From Bordetella parapertussis (GTDB lineage: Bacteria > Pseudomonadota > Gammaproteobacteria > Burkholderiales > Burkholderiaceae_B): DNA of 8,756 nucleotides. Positions 1 through 6,560 of this stretch are shown here, in pieces. The first letter of the stretch is position 1, and every line of letters starts with the position of its first letter. The notes beneath the pieces were generated by a model. It saw nothing but the letters and a program-made list of their open reading frames with translations, ran no database searches and was not told the origin of the DNA. A program made the position numbers and the translations under genes. Location of the stretch: NCBI GenBank assembly GCA_945911685.1, contig CAMEAW010000119.1, positions 1 through 8,756 of the forward strand, in the 5' to 3' direction.

Positions 1-200
1 AACGAACGCTTGTTACGGTTGAAGGTTGCGAAGTAATACGAAAACCCATTGGGTGACTCACCCTGCTTGCGCACCGGGTCGCCTTTGCCGGGCGTTTCGA
101 TCTTGATGACCTCGGCACCCATATCGGCCAAAAACATCGTGCAAAACGGCCCCGACACGATGCGGGTTAAATCAATGACGCGGATTCCTTGCAGCTGCAT
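1..200 (-). CDS. CaiB/BaiF family (family III) CoA-transferase, N-terminal part only
   Basis: This is the first 66 codons of a CoA-transferase that continues beyond the window. The translation begins MQLQGIRVIDLTRIVSGPFC and goes on with a FLADMGAEVIKIE stretch and a GKGDPVR segment. That is the usual N-terminus of CaiB/BaiF enzymes, where the Rossmann-like half binds CoA. The family moves CoA between carboxylic acids; the catalytic aspartate lies further on and is not in the window, so substrate and activity cannot be judged. The ATG at 198-200 follows an AAGG at roughly 12 bases, a slightly long spacing, with no better start upstream in frame. The gene starts 23 bases after the stop of the Bug-family binding protein, so the two are probably co-transcribed. 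This pairing is common in Burkholderiales and suggests uptake and CoA activation of one organic acid; that link is inferred. Confidence 0.9.
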   Translation of the reverse strand, partial: MQLQGIRVIDLTRIVSGPFCTMFLADMGAEVIKIETPGKGDPVRKQGESPNGFSYYFATFNRNKRS

Positions 201-223
201 AACAGGGCGTTGCCTTTTTTGAA

Positions 224-1201
224 CTATTGCAACTTAATGCCAGAGTCTTTAACGATTTTGCCCCAGCGCGCAAAATCGGTTTTGACAAATTCTGTATAGG
301 TTTCGACTGAGCCTCCGACGACATCCACACCGACAGACACGATTTTTTCTTTCACGTCGGGTTGCTGTAGCGCGCGGTTAAATTCAGCATTTAACTTTTG
401 CACAATAGGCATCGGCGTCCCGACCGGCACAAAAATCCCGACCCAAATACTGCCGTCCATGCCGGTCGCGCCCGACTCTGCAAGTGTTGGTGTATCGGGC
501 AGCAGGTTGGCGCGTGTTGCTGCGGTCACAGCCACCGCATGCAGCTTACCCGTTTTAACTTGTGGCAATACCGAACCTAGCGATAGCAAGGCAACATCAA
601 CGTGACCACCCATCAGATCGGTGAGGGCAGGCGCTGCACCTTTGTACGCAGTGTTCACTAAATTGATGCTCATGGCCTTTTTATATTGCTCGCCTAGCAA
701 GTCGCCAAAGGTGCCTGCACCGGCAGTAGCCCAACGCAAACCTTCGGTTGTCTTACCCTTAGCGATCATGTCGGCTGGCGTACGAATTGTTGAGCTCACG
801 GCACTGACAATCGCACCAGGGGTGATCGTCAAGTGAACGACCGGCGTGAAGCTTTTAAGCGTGTCGTAGCCCACGCTTGGGTTTAACCAAGGGCTCACCA
901 TCACACTGTCGGTTTGCGCTAGCAACAAGGTGTAGCCATCAGGCGCACTTTTTGCCACGGCCTCGGCGGCAAGGTTGCCCCCCGCGCCGGGTCGGTTCTC
1001 TAGGATGACGGTCCACTTGGTCAGTTCGGCGACTTTAGTGCCCACCACACGACCGACGTAGTCTGTGCCGCCCCCTGGTGGATACGGAATGATCAGTCTG
1101 ATAGATTTAGCGGGATAGTCTTGGGCCAAGCCCAGCTGCGGCAGTGCCAAACAGGCAGTACCCGCGGCAAATAGTAAGGCTAGCAAACGATTGCTTTTCA
1201 T
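224..1201 (-). CDS. Bug family (TctC-like) tripartite tricarboxylate transporter substrate-binding protein
   Basis: A periplasmic solute-binding protein of 325 residues, the usual size for the Bug family. It starts with a Sec signal peptide: basic MKSNR, a hydrophobic stretch at about 6-21, and likely cleavage after Ala26 in GLA-QD. The hallmark IIPYPPGGGTD motif follows at 37-47; in solved Bug proteins this loop helps hold the carboxylate ligand. The rest (the NRPGAGG segment, the PDGYT segment, and GxVPVGTP near the C-terminus) also matches the family. Bug proteins bind organic acids or related small molecules, but the ligand cannot be read from sequence. No TctA or TctB membrane genes are visible, as is common for the many orphan Bug genes of this group. 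The chosen ATG (1199-1201) is directly preceded by an in-frame GTG (1202-1204) that could serve instead; a GGAG lies 9 bases before the ATG and 6 before the GTG. Confidence 0.94.
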   Translation of the reverse strand: MKSNRLLALLFAAGTACLALPQLGLAQDYPAKSIRLIIPYPPGGGTDYVGRVVGTKVAELTKWTVILENRPGAGGNLAAEAVAKSAPDGYTLLLAQTDSVMVSPWLNPSVGYDTLKSFTPVVHLTITPGAIVSAVSSTIRTPADMIAKGKTTEGLRWATAGAGTFGDLLGEQYKKAMSINLVNTAYKGAAPALTDLMGGHVDVALLSLGSVLPQVKTGKLHAVAVTAATRANLLPDTPTLAESGATGMDGSIWVGIFVPVGTPMPIVQKLNAEFNRALQQPDVKEKIVSVGVDVVGGSVETYTEFVKTDFARWGKIVKDSGIKLQ

Positions 1202-1278
1202 CACTTTTGTCTCCGGACGGATGGCGCTTTTAGCAGCGCTCTATTGTCATTTTGCGTTGTGTTGACGGTTAATCCAAA

Positions 1279-1337
1279 CCATTCTAACCCCTTGCTTCGG
1301 CAGCATGAACTGAGGTCTGCCGAGAGGGTCTGATTGG
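1279..1337 (-). repeat. Imperfect inverted repeat (possible leader hairpin) upstream of the Bug-family gene
   Basis: The core is a perfect 7-base inverted repeat, TCGGCAG at 1297-1303 and CTGCCGA at 1317-1323, with a 13-base loop. An outer arm pair (1279-1290 with 1326-1337) matches at 9 of 12 positions, making a longer interrupted stem. It is not followed by a T-run on either strand, so it does not look like an intrinsic terminator. If transcription starts near the candidate promoter just upstream, most of it would lie in the 5' leader of the Bug gene. No known riboswitch class is recognised. Confidence 0.35.
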
Positions 1338-1339
1338 TC

Positions 1340-1386
1340 ATTTTACTTAAGAAACTTTTTTGTATGTTACGCAAATAGTTACGTAA
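1340..1386 (-). promoter_or_regulatory. Candidate promoter and operator-like repeats upstream of the Bug-family gene
   Basis: Three related 8-mers occur on the plus strand: TTACTTAA at 1343-1350, TTACGCAA at 1367-1374 and TTACGTAA (a perfect palindrome) at 1379-1386. Their starts are 24 and 12 bases apart, so all would face nearly the same side of the helix. On the minus strand a weak -35 (TTGCGT, 1369-1374) and -10 (TTAAGT, 1345-1350) sit inside two of the copies with an 18-base spacer; a TAAAAT overlaps the latter at 1340-1345. A regulator bound here could block or recruit polymerase. The repeats are visible; the promoter and regulator are inferred. No regulator gene is seen beside it. Confidence 0.3.
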
Positions 1387-1552
1387 GCATTTGTTTATAA
1401 GCACTTAAAACCGCCAGCCGATCTTTCTAGCAACGGGTAAACACTAAAAGTCGCTCGTACTCGCCAGTGTTGGCGGTGCGCAGCAAGGATATCCGCCAGG
1501 AGTTGTGCGGGGCAGCCGGGCTAAAGGGAGACGGGTAAAGCTTAGGGCGGGG

Positions 1553-2497
1553 TCAGCTCACGCCAGCCGCATATGCCTGTTCATCAGCGTGGTACGACGA
1601 TCTGACCATCGCCCCGACCGCGGCGTGGTTAAAGCCCATGGCGTAGGCTTCGCGTTCGAACATTTTGAAGGTGTCGGGGTGCACGTAGCGCAGTACCGGT
1701 AAATGGTGCTGCGACGGTTGCAAGTACTGACCGATTGTGAGCATTTCAACGTCGTGGGCGCGCATGTCGCGCATCACTTGCAGGATTTCGTCGTCGGTTT
1801 CGCCCAAGCCAAGCATCAAACCCGATTTAGTCGGCGTGCCTGGATGGCGTTTTTTAAACTCTTGTAATAGCTTTAACGAATGAAAATAGTCTGAACCGGG
1901 GCGCGCCTGTTTATACAAACGTGGCACGGTTTCAAGGTTGTGGTTCATCACATCAGGCGGGCCGCCATCTAAAATTTCGAGGGCGCGGTCAAGCCTCCCC
2001 CTGAAGTCAGGCACCAAGACCTCGATACGGGTGACAGGCGATAACTCACGCACCTTTTGAATACATTCAACAAAATGGGCCGCACCGCCATCACGTAAGT
2101 CATCCCGGTCAACCGAGGTGATCACAACGTAGGTCAATTTAAGCGCGGCAATCGTGCGCGCTAGGTTGATCGGCTCATCCACGTCAAGCGGATCAGGCCG
2201 GCCGTGACCGACATCACAAAACGGGCAACGGCGAGTGCACTTGTCGCCCATGATCATGAAGGTGGCCGTGCCTTTACCAAAGCACTCGCCGATGTTGGGG
2301 CACGAAGCTTCTTCGCAAACTGTGTGCAGGTTGTGCTCGCGCAAAATCCGCTTGATGTCATAAAACCGCGAGCCCGCAGGCGCAGCCTTGACGCGAATCC
2401 ATTCAGGTTTTTTCAGGCGCTCAGCAGCCACCACCTTCACGGGGATGCGCGAGACTTTATCGTGTGCCTTTTGTTTCTGCGTTGCGTCGTACGTCAC
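1553..2497 (-). CDS. lipA: Lipoyl synthase
   Basis: LipA is a radical SAM enzyme that inserts two sulfur atoms at C6 and C8 of the octanoyl chain already attached to lipoyl domains of E2 subunits or the glycine cleavage H protein. It acts in the cytoplasm as the last step of lipoate synthesis. All ligands are visible in the 314 residues: the auxiliary cluster motif [12 protein letters not shown] (Cys61, Cys66, Cys72), the radical SAM motif CTRRCPFC (Cys87, Cys91, Cys94), and the C-terminal RSSY motif (299-302) that supplies the serine ligand of the auxiliary [4Fe-4S] cluster. The length is normal for the family. The start is GTG, preceded by AGGAAG at 5 bases; there is no in-frame ATG before residue 81, which would cut off the auxiliary cysteines. 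It lies 71 bases after lipB, with no terminator visible between them. Confidence 0.98.
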   Translation of the reverse strand: MTYDATQKQKAHDKVSRIPVKVVAAERLKKPEWIRVKAAPAGSRFYDIKRILREHNLHTVCEEASCPNIGECFGKGTATFMIMGDKCTRRCPFCDVGHGRPDPLDVDEPINLARTIAALKLTYVVITSVDRDDLRDGGAAHFVECIQKVRELSPVTRIEVLVPDFRGRLDRALEILDGGPPDVMNHNLETVPRLYKQARPGSDYFHSLKLLQEFKKRHPGTPTKSGLMLGLGETDDEILQVMRDMRAHDVEMLTIGQYLQPSQHHLPVLRYVHPDTFKMFEREAYAMGFNHAAVGAMVRSSYHADEQAYAAGVS

Positions 2498-2502
2498 GGT
2501 GG

Positions 2503-2508
2503 CTTCCT
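2503..2508 (-). promoter_or_regulatory. Ribosome binding site of lipA
   Basis: AGGAAG on the minus strand, ending 5 bases before the GTG at 2495-2497. It matters because lipA has no early ATG: this Shine-Dalgarno sequence fixes the GTG as the start. Confidence 0.75.
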
Positions 2509-2568
2509 AAGCGTTAGACCTGTAGTTTAACTGCTCAACGGCGCTTTCTAGAAGATGACCACATCACG

Positions 2569-3201
2569 TTAACAGTCATCCATCTGCAAGCCACATCGTT
2601 TGAAGATTTGCTGCGCCAAGGCCTGCGCCACCTCATCCCATTGAGCTTTCACCCCACAACTTGCCATGCTGACGGTCTGCAAACCCGCATAACCACAGGG
2701 GTTGATGCCTTCAAAGGGGGCCAAGTCGAGGTCAAGATTCAGTGCCAAGCCGTGATAAGTGCACCCCTGCTTCACCTTGATCCCCAAGGCTGCGATTTTG
2801 GCTAAATCGTGCTGGCCAGGTACGTAGACCCCTGGCGCGTCCGATTTGCGACAAGCTTGGTCGATGCCATAGAGCGCCAGCGTGGCAATTAAGGAGTCTT
2901 CGAGCTCGAAGACAAGCTGTTTGATGTAACGCCCCGAGCGCCTTAAATCGGTCAGCACATACGCCATGATCTGACCAGGGCCGTGATACGTGATCTGCCC
3001 GCCACGGTCGGTTTTAATCACTGGGATATTACCGGGATTGAGTAGGTGCTCTGGCTTACCCGCCTGACCTTGGGTGTAGACCGGAAAGTGCTCAACCAAC
3101 CAGATTTCATCGGGGGTGGACGCGGTACGATTATTGGTGAACTCTTGCATGGCACGCCAAACCGATTGATATTCGGTTGGTCGCGGCCAAGTGCGGATCA
3201 C
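2569..3201 (-). CDS. lipB: Octanoyl-[acyl carrier protein]:protein octanoyltransferase
   Basis: LipB moves the octanoyl group from acyl carrier protein to the target lysine of lipoyl domains, forming the substrate that LipA then thiolates. The 210-residue protein is of normal length and shows the family signatures: [12 protein letters not shown] (66-77), [20 protein letters not shown] (134-153) and GINPCG (165-170). The thioester-forming Cys169 and its partner Lys135 fall at the same numbers as the catalytic dyad of the Escherichia coli enzyme, so it should be active. Translation begins at a GTG (3199-3201) that overlaps the ybeD stop codon by four bases (GTGA), which points to coupled translation; GGTGAT lies about 7 bases upstream. 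It sits between ybeD and lipA, as in enterobacteria. Confidence 0.97.
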   Translation of the reverse strand: MIRTWPRPTEYQSVWRAMQEFTNNRTASTPDEIWLVEHFPVYTQGQAGKPEHLLNPGNIPVIKTDRGGQITYHGPGQIMAYVLTDLRRSGRYIKQLVFELEDSLIATLALYGIDQACRKSDAPGVYVPGQHDLAKIAALGIKVKQGCTYHGLALNLDLDLAPFEGINPCGYAGLQTVSMASCGVKAQWDEVAQALAQQIFKRCGLQMDDC

Positions 3202-3476
3202 AGGATCACCGATACCGCCGGATGCGCGTGTAAGGCGCGGTACAAACCATCCAATTGCGGCCGTGACGTGGCGCGCACTGTGAACGTTAAACCCAGATAG
3301 TTACCGGCCTTACTTGGCCTGCGCTCGATGGTTGCGGGATTAAAGCCTGGATCGAATTCAAGCACAATCGCCGTAAGCGCCTCAACCAGATCGGGCACTA
3401 CCTTGCCCATCACCTTGATCGGAAAATCAGAGGGGTATTCAATCAGCGATTCGTCTTCAGGCTGCGATATGTTCAT
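3198..3476 (-). CDS. ybeD: DUF493 / YbeD family protein
   Basis: A 92-residue cytoplasmic protein of the YbeD (DUF493) family. It carries the family's two conserved blocks: [11 protein letters not shown] (14-24) and a [17 protein letters not shown] segment (55-71) followed by a QLDGLYRAL helix. Known members adopt a small alpha/beta fold resembling ACT-type regulatory domains. Their job is not established; a link to lipoate metabolism or to the carboxypeptidase is suggested only by gene order. The ATG follows the dat stop by 6 bases and has no clear Shine-Dalgarno sequence, so it is probably translated by coupling from dat. Its own stop overlaps the lipB start. I see no sign of truncation. 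Confidence 0.93.
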   Translation of the reverse strand: MNISQPEDESLIEYPSDFPIKVMGKVVPDLVEALTAIVLEFDPGFNPATIERRPSKAGNYLGLTFTVRATSRPQLDGLYRALHAHPAVSVIL

Positions 3477-3482
3477 AGGGCA

Positions 3483-4367
3483 CTACGCCAACGCAGCGAT
3501 GCGCGCATCGTAGGCCTTACGCAGCCGCTGATACACACCGCCTGGCTTACCCTGACCGACAGGCTTGCCGTCAAGCTCAACAATTGGCAACACTTCGCGC
3601 GCGGCCGACGACATCATCAGCTCATCAGCGTGGTTCACCTCATCTTGCGTGACCACGCGTAACTCGAAGGGGATTCCTAACTCAGTCGTGAGCTCTTGCA
3701 GTAAGCCGTAGCGAATACCCTCAAGCACCAAATTATCTTTTAAAGGCGCGATCAACTTGCCATCTTTAGCGACCCAGATATTGCACGAAGCCCCTTCGGT
3801 GAGGTTGCCATTGCGAAATTGAATCACTTCATCAACGCCCGCATCAACGGCAGCTTGTTTGGCGAGCACGTTACCCAACAGCGACACTGACTTGATATCG
3901 CAGTGCAACCAGCGCACATCTGGGATGCTCACTGCGGTCAAACCTTTTTCACGCACAGCCGCTGTGGGCAGCGTCATGGGCGCCACCATCCCAAAGACAG
4001 TTGGAGTGACTGCAGGAACTGGGAAGGCGTGATCGCGCTTAGCCACGCCGCGCGTAATCTGCAAGTACACGATGCAGTCTTTTTCGGGTGAGCGGCTGAG
4101 CAAATCTTGAATGAGGGCTTCCCACTGAGCAGGCGTCATGGGCTGTTGGATGTCAAGTTTCTTGAGGCTGCGCTCTAAACGTGCCAGATGTTCTTTCATC
4201 CGAAAGAGTTTGCGGTTATATGCAGGCACCACCTCGTAAATGCCATCGCCAAAGATAAAGCCACGATCAAGCACCGAGACTTTCGCTTCAGACAAGGGCC
4301 CGAAAGTGCCATTCAAATAAACGATCGGGTCACCCGTGACGCCTTGAATCAACATGTCCTGAACCAT
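3483..4367 (-). CDS. dat: D-amino acid aminotransferase (class IV, PLP-dependent)
   Basis: This enzyme moves an amino group between D-amino acids and 2-oxo acids, classically D-alanine plus 2-oxoglutarate to pyruvate plus D-glutamate. The 294 residues match fold-type IV PLP enzymes, with the catalytic lysine at Lys159 in the CDIKSVSLLGN block and the LTEGASCNIW block at 189-198. Evidence for D-amino acid rather than branched-chain specificity is the RDH motif (Arg111, His113) and Tyr44 in GIYEV. These correspond to Arg98, His100 and Tyr31, which hold the substrate carboxylate in the Bacillus enzyme. Exact specificity remains inferred. The ATG at 4365-4367 has an AGGA at 8 bases; an in-frame ATG at 4433 would overlap dacC by 41 bases and is unlikely. 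It lies 25 bases after dacC and 6 before ybeD, so it may use D-alanine released by DacC. Confidence 0.93.
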   Translation of the reverse strand: MVQDMLIQGVTGDPIVYLNGTFGPLSEAKVSVLDRGFIFGDGIYEVVPAYNRKLFRMKEHLARLERSLKKLDIQQPMTPAQWEALIQDLLSRSPEKDCIVYLQITRGVAKRDHAFPVPAVTPTVFGMVAPMTLPTAAVREKGLTAVSIPDVRWLHCDIKSVSLLGNVLAKQAAVDAGVDEVIQFRNGNLTEGASCNIWVAKDGKLIAPLKDNLVLEGIRYGLLQELTTELGIPFELRVVTQDEVNHADELMMSSAAREVLPIVELDGKPVGQGKPGGVYQRLRKAYDARIAALA

Positions 4368-4392
4368 TGCATTATTCCTGTTCGTAATTTTT

Positions 4393-5793
4393 TTATTTAA
4401 ACCACAATCTGATCGAATCAGACCAACGTCCAACTACCCCCGCACGTTCGACTGGGTCGATCACCTCAAGCGGTTCAGTGCGCAGCAATTTGTCTTCAAG
4501 CATCAGGCTTAGTGTGCCAACTTTTTGGCCTTGCGCGAGCGGCGCAAATAACGGGTCTGGGCGCTTGGCGACTGGCTTAATATCACCAGCCTTACCGCGT
4601 GGCACAGTCACCCATAGCGGCTCAGCCACACCAAGTTTGGTGTTCTCAGTTTTGCCTTGCCACACACGCGATTCGACAGCAGCTTGTGCTTTATCAAAAA
4701 TCTTGATTGTTTCAAAATTTTGGAAAGTCCAGTTCAACAGCTTGAGGCTTTCTTCGGCACGTGTAGCCATGCTATCTGACCCGACAAGCACCGTGATCAC
4801 ACGGCGGTCGCCTCGCTTAGCGGTTGCCACCAAACAATAGCCCGCACCCTCTGTGTGACCTGTTTTCATGCCATCGACGGAAGGATCAGCCCACAACAAG
4901 CGATTGCGATTAGGTTGCTTGATCTTGTTGTACGTGAACTCGCGCAACGAGTAATACGGAAAATATTCTGGATGATCGTTAATCATGCGGCGCGCTAACA
5001 CTGCCAGATCACGGACCGTACTGAAATGTTGTGGATCGGGAAGGCCACCCGCGTTGGTGAAGTTTGTATTTGTCAAGCCAAGGCGTTGGGCCTCTTCGTT
5101 CATGAGTTTCACAAACGTGGCTTCAGTGCCCGAGATGGCCTCAGCTAAAGCAACCGAAGCATCATTGCCAGATTGAATAATCACGCCCTTGATTAACTCA
5201 TCAATCGTGACAGGCTTGCGCGGTTCGATAAACATACGCGAGCCACGGGTTTTCCAGGCCGTTTGTGAAACATTGGCTTGTTGCTCAAGCGTTAAACGCT
5301 TCTCTTTAAGCGCCGAAAACGCTAAATAGGCCGTCATGATTTTGGTCAGTGAGGCTGGCTCTATTTTTTGATCGGGGTTGACTGACGCTACGACCTGACC
5401 GCTGGTCACGTCGAAGGTGATCCAAGCTTTCGCAGCAATCGCTGGCACAGGCACGCTAGACAGCTCACCGACTTGAATCGGAGTGAGCGACGGTGGCGTC
5501 GTGGCAGATATCGCCGCGGCAGAGGGCGCTACAGCCTTTGGTTCAGGCTTGGCGCTGGCCTTAGGATCAGCTTTCGGATCAGCCTTGGGCTTGGCCTTCG
5601 GGTCAGGCTTGGCATCCGCTTTGGGATCTGCCTGAGCCTCGGCTGGCTGAACAGTTTTGGCCGCTGCGCCCGTTGCCGCTTGTGCAAAGGCTGTCGTGGG
5701 GGCAACAAGTGCTGTTGCACTAAGAAAAATCACCGCGGCGACCGAAACAAAACGTGCAAAAGGTTGCACCGCAGAAATGACTAAATTGATCAT
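4393..5793 (-). CDS. dacC: D-alanyl-D-alanine carboxypeptidase (penicillin-binding protein 5/6 family)
   Basis: A periplasmic serine carboxypeptidase that removes the terminal D-alanine from peptidoglycan pentapeptides and is a beta-lactam target. From the chosen start it has 466 residues, longer than the roughly 400 typical of PBP5/6. It has a signal peptide (cleavage likely after AFA, residue 37), a Lys/Pro/Ala/Asp-rich linker (about 56-87), the peptidase S11 domain with SLTK (148-151), SGN (208-210) and KTG (310-312), a PBP5 C-terminal beta domain (about 366-446), and an amphipathic C-terminal helix with Arg, Trp and Phe that should hold it to the inner membrane. I prefer the ATG at 5791-5793 (AGGGG 10 bases upstream). 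The in-frame ATG at 5821-5823 lies within a TATAAT promoter box, and the more upstream 5862 start places extra charged residues before the signal peptide. The dacA/dacC paralog choice is uncertain. First gene of the lip block. Confidence 0.95.
   Translation of the reverse strand: MINLVISAVQPFARFVSVAAVIFLSATALVAPTTAFAQAATGAAAKTVQPAEAQADPKADAKPDPKAKPKADPKADPKASAKPEPKAVAPSAAAISATTPPSLTPIQVGELSSVPVPAIAAKAWITFDVTSGQVVASVNPDQKIEPASLTKIMTAYLAFSALKEKRLTLEQQANVSQTAWKTRGSRMFIEPRKPVTIDELIKGVIIQSGNDASVALAEAISGTEATFVKLMNEEAQRLGLTNTNFTNAGGLPDPQHFSTVRDLAVLARRMINDHPEYFPYYSLREFTYNKIKQPNRNRLLWADPSVDGMKTGHTEGAGYCLVATAKRGDRRVITVLVGSDSMATRAEESLKLLNWTFQNFETIKIFDKAQAAVESRVWQGKTENTKLGVAEPLWVTVPRGKAGDIKPVAKRPDPLFAPLAQGQKVGTLSLMLEDKLLRTEPLEVIDPVERAGVVGRWSDSIRLWFK
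5533..5628 (-). repeat. Low-complexity Pro-Lys-Ala repeat segment inside dacC
   Basis: The DNA encodes repeated PKAD, PKAK and PKPD-type units between the signal peptide and the catalytic domain of the carboxypeptidase. The short unit recurs irregularly and imperfectly, so it behaves as a protein linker rather than a DNA tandem repeat. Lysines outnumber acidic residues, so the linker is mildly cationic. Its length could change by slippage or recombination. Confidence 0.7.
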
Positions 5794-5821
5794 CAAGAAG
5801 TCGCCCCTAAGTAAAGACCTC

Positions 5822-5850
5822 ATTATAGGCAATCCCCTATCGTCTGTGGC
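5822..5850 (-). promoter_or_regulatory. Candidate sigma70 promoter of the dacC-dat-ybeD-lipB-lipA block
   Basis: A perfect TATAAT lies at 5822-5827 on the minus strand. Seventeen bases upstream is GCCACA (5845-5850), which matches the -35 consensus at only three of six positions, so activity may be modest or need an activator. Transcription would begin near 5815, leaving a leader of about 20 bases before the chosen dacC ATG. This box argues against the ATG at 5821-5823 as the dacC start. Read-through from the hydrolase 80 bases upstream is also possible, since no terminator is visible. Confidence 0.5.
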
Positions 5851-5873
5851 ATTTTTGAACACTTCGAAACAGT

Positions 5874-6518
5874 TTAAAGGGCTTGCAATCGCGTTTGCAC
5901 CAACTGGCGCAAAATCAAAAGTTTGCCGTGAAAAAAGTGCCCCGCTTCGGGGATGACCACAACGGGCATGCCCAGTGGACGCGCCCAGTCCATCACCTCA
6001 GATAAAGGCACGACTTCGTCTACCTCGCCGTGGATCACCAACGCATCTTCAGGGGCTTTGACGTCGCTATGCCGAAACCGCAGGGCTGCCGAGCCAGTCA
6101 ACACCACAATATTCGGCAAATTTTTCTGTAAGCGATCCCACTTGGCATACAGTTGCACCGCAATCGAGGTGCCAAACGAAAACCCGCCCAAGACCCAAGG
6201 CATGGCTGCAATCTCTGGGTAACGCACCCGAAATTGCTCAACTAAGGCCGCCATATCCAGCAACTCGCCCTTGCCATGATCAAAGGCGCCACCCGAGCTA
6301 CCAATGCCCCGAAAATTAGGGCGTATTGCCAACAAGCCGCGCTGAACACAGGCGCGAGCAATCGTTGTCACCACTTTATTGTCTCGGGTGCCGCCCTGTG
6401 AGGGGTTAGGGTGTAACACCAGCGCCCAACCGGTGGGGGCCCCTTCGGGCCAATCTAGCGCACAATCAATCACACCGGCTAAGCCGTCAAAGGTAGTCGT
6501 TTCAGTATAAGCAGGCAT
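5874..6518 (-). CDS. Alpha/beta hydrolase family protein
   Basis: A 214-residue protein with no signal peptide or membrane segment, so probably cytoplasmic. It shows a compact alpha/beta hydrolase fold of the COG2945-like type: an oxyanion-region LHPNPSQGGTRDNK segment, an RPNFRGIGSSGG strand, the nucleophile elbow GFSFGTS (Ser114), a likely acid in HGEVDEVVP (Asp167) and the histidine in GHFFHG (His194). A catalytic triad is therefore present; esterase or lipase-like activity is likely, but the substrate is unknown. The ATG at 6516-6518 is used; a TTG six bases upstream, just after an in-frame stop, is the only alternative. There is no strong Shine-Dalgarno sequence. It begins 42 bases after the lipoprotein stop with no terminator visible, so it may belong to the lipid-transport transcript, which hints at an acyl-ester substrate (inference only). 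Confidence 0.88.
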   Translation of the reverse strand: MPAYTETTTFDGLAGVIDCALDWPEGAPTGWALVLHPNPSQGGTRDNKVVTTIARACVQRGLLAIRPNFRGIGSSGGAFDHGKGELLDMAALVEQFRVRYPEIAAMPWVLGGFSFGTSIAVQLYAKWDRLQKNLPNIVVLTGSAALRFRHSDVKAPEDALVIHGEVDEVVPLSEVMDWARPLGMPVVVIPEAGHFFHGKLLILRQLVQTRLQAL

Positions 6519-6560
6519 GATCAATCATCAAATTTCTGTTAACGGTCATCGTGTGAGGTA

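Larger units (their letters stand above)
1202..1552. other. Intergenic region between lipA and the Bug-family gene
   Basis: These 351 bases hold no gene I can support. Both flanking genes point the same way, so the region should contain the end of the lipA transcript and the promoter of the Bug/CoA-transferase unit. Visible elements are three similar 8-mers of the form TTAC-N2-AA (1343-1386), a candidate promoter overlapping them, and an imperfect hairpin (1279-1337). There is also a short CGCCA/TGGCG stem around 1462-1475. CCGCCA or TGGCGG words recur near 1411, 1470 and 1493 and can pair in several ways, but none is followed by a proper T-run, so I do not call a terminator. A 46-67 codon minus-strand reading frame ends in a TGATG overlap with the Bug start; it has no recognisable content. 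Confidence 0.6.

Noticed and set aside
1411..1498. Cluster of CCGCCA/TGGCGG words that could form a terminator after lipA
   Set aside because: The only compact stem is 5 bases and no T-run follows it; the longer pairings span about 60 bases or more. Not enough for a terminator call.
2204..2530. Plus-strand frame of 108 codons opposite lipA
   Set aside because: It overlaps the conserved cysteine motifs of lipA on the other strand and has no recognisable family features.
2569..2581. GTTAAC-A-GTCATC near the lipB stop resembles GTTAAC-G-GTCATC at 6538-6550
   Set aside because: Two 13-base words with one mismatch, in unrelated contexts (one inside coding sequence); chance similarity is the simplest explanation.
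4368..4433. Longer dat start at 4433
   Set aside because: It would overlap the end of dacC and add 22 residues with no family match, while the ATG at 4367 has a good ribosome site and gives normal family length.
4478..4840. Plus-strand frame of 120 codons opposite dacC
   Set aside because: It is an antisense shadow of the PBP5 C-terminal domain, with no ribosome site or family similarity.
5473..5784. Plus-strand frame of 103 codons rich in Arg and Gly
   Set aside because: It is the antisense shadow of the Pro-Lys-Ala linker and signal peptide of dacC; its composition follows directly from that repeat, and dacC has clear catalytic motifs.
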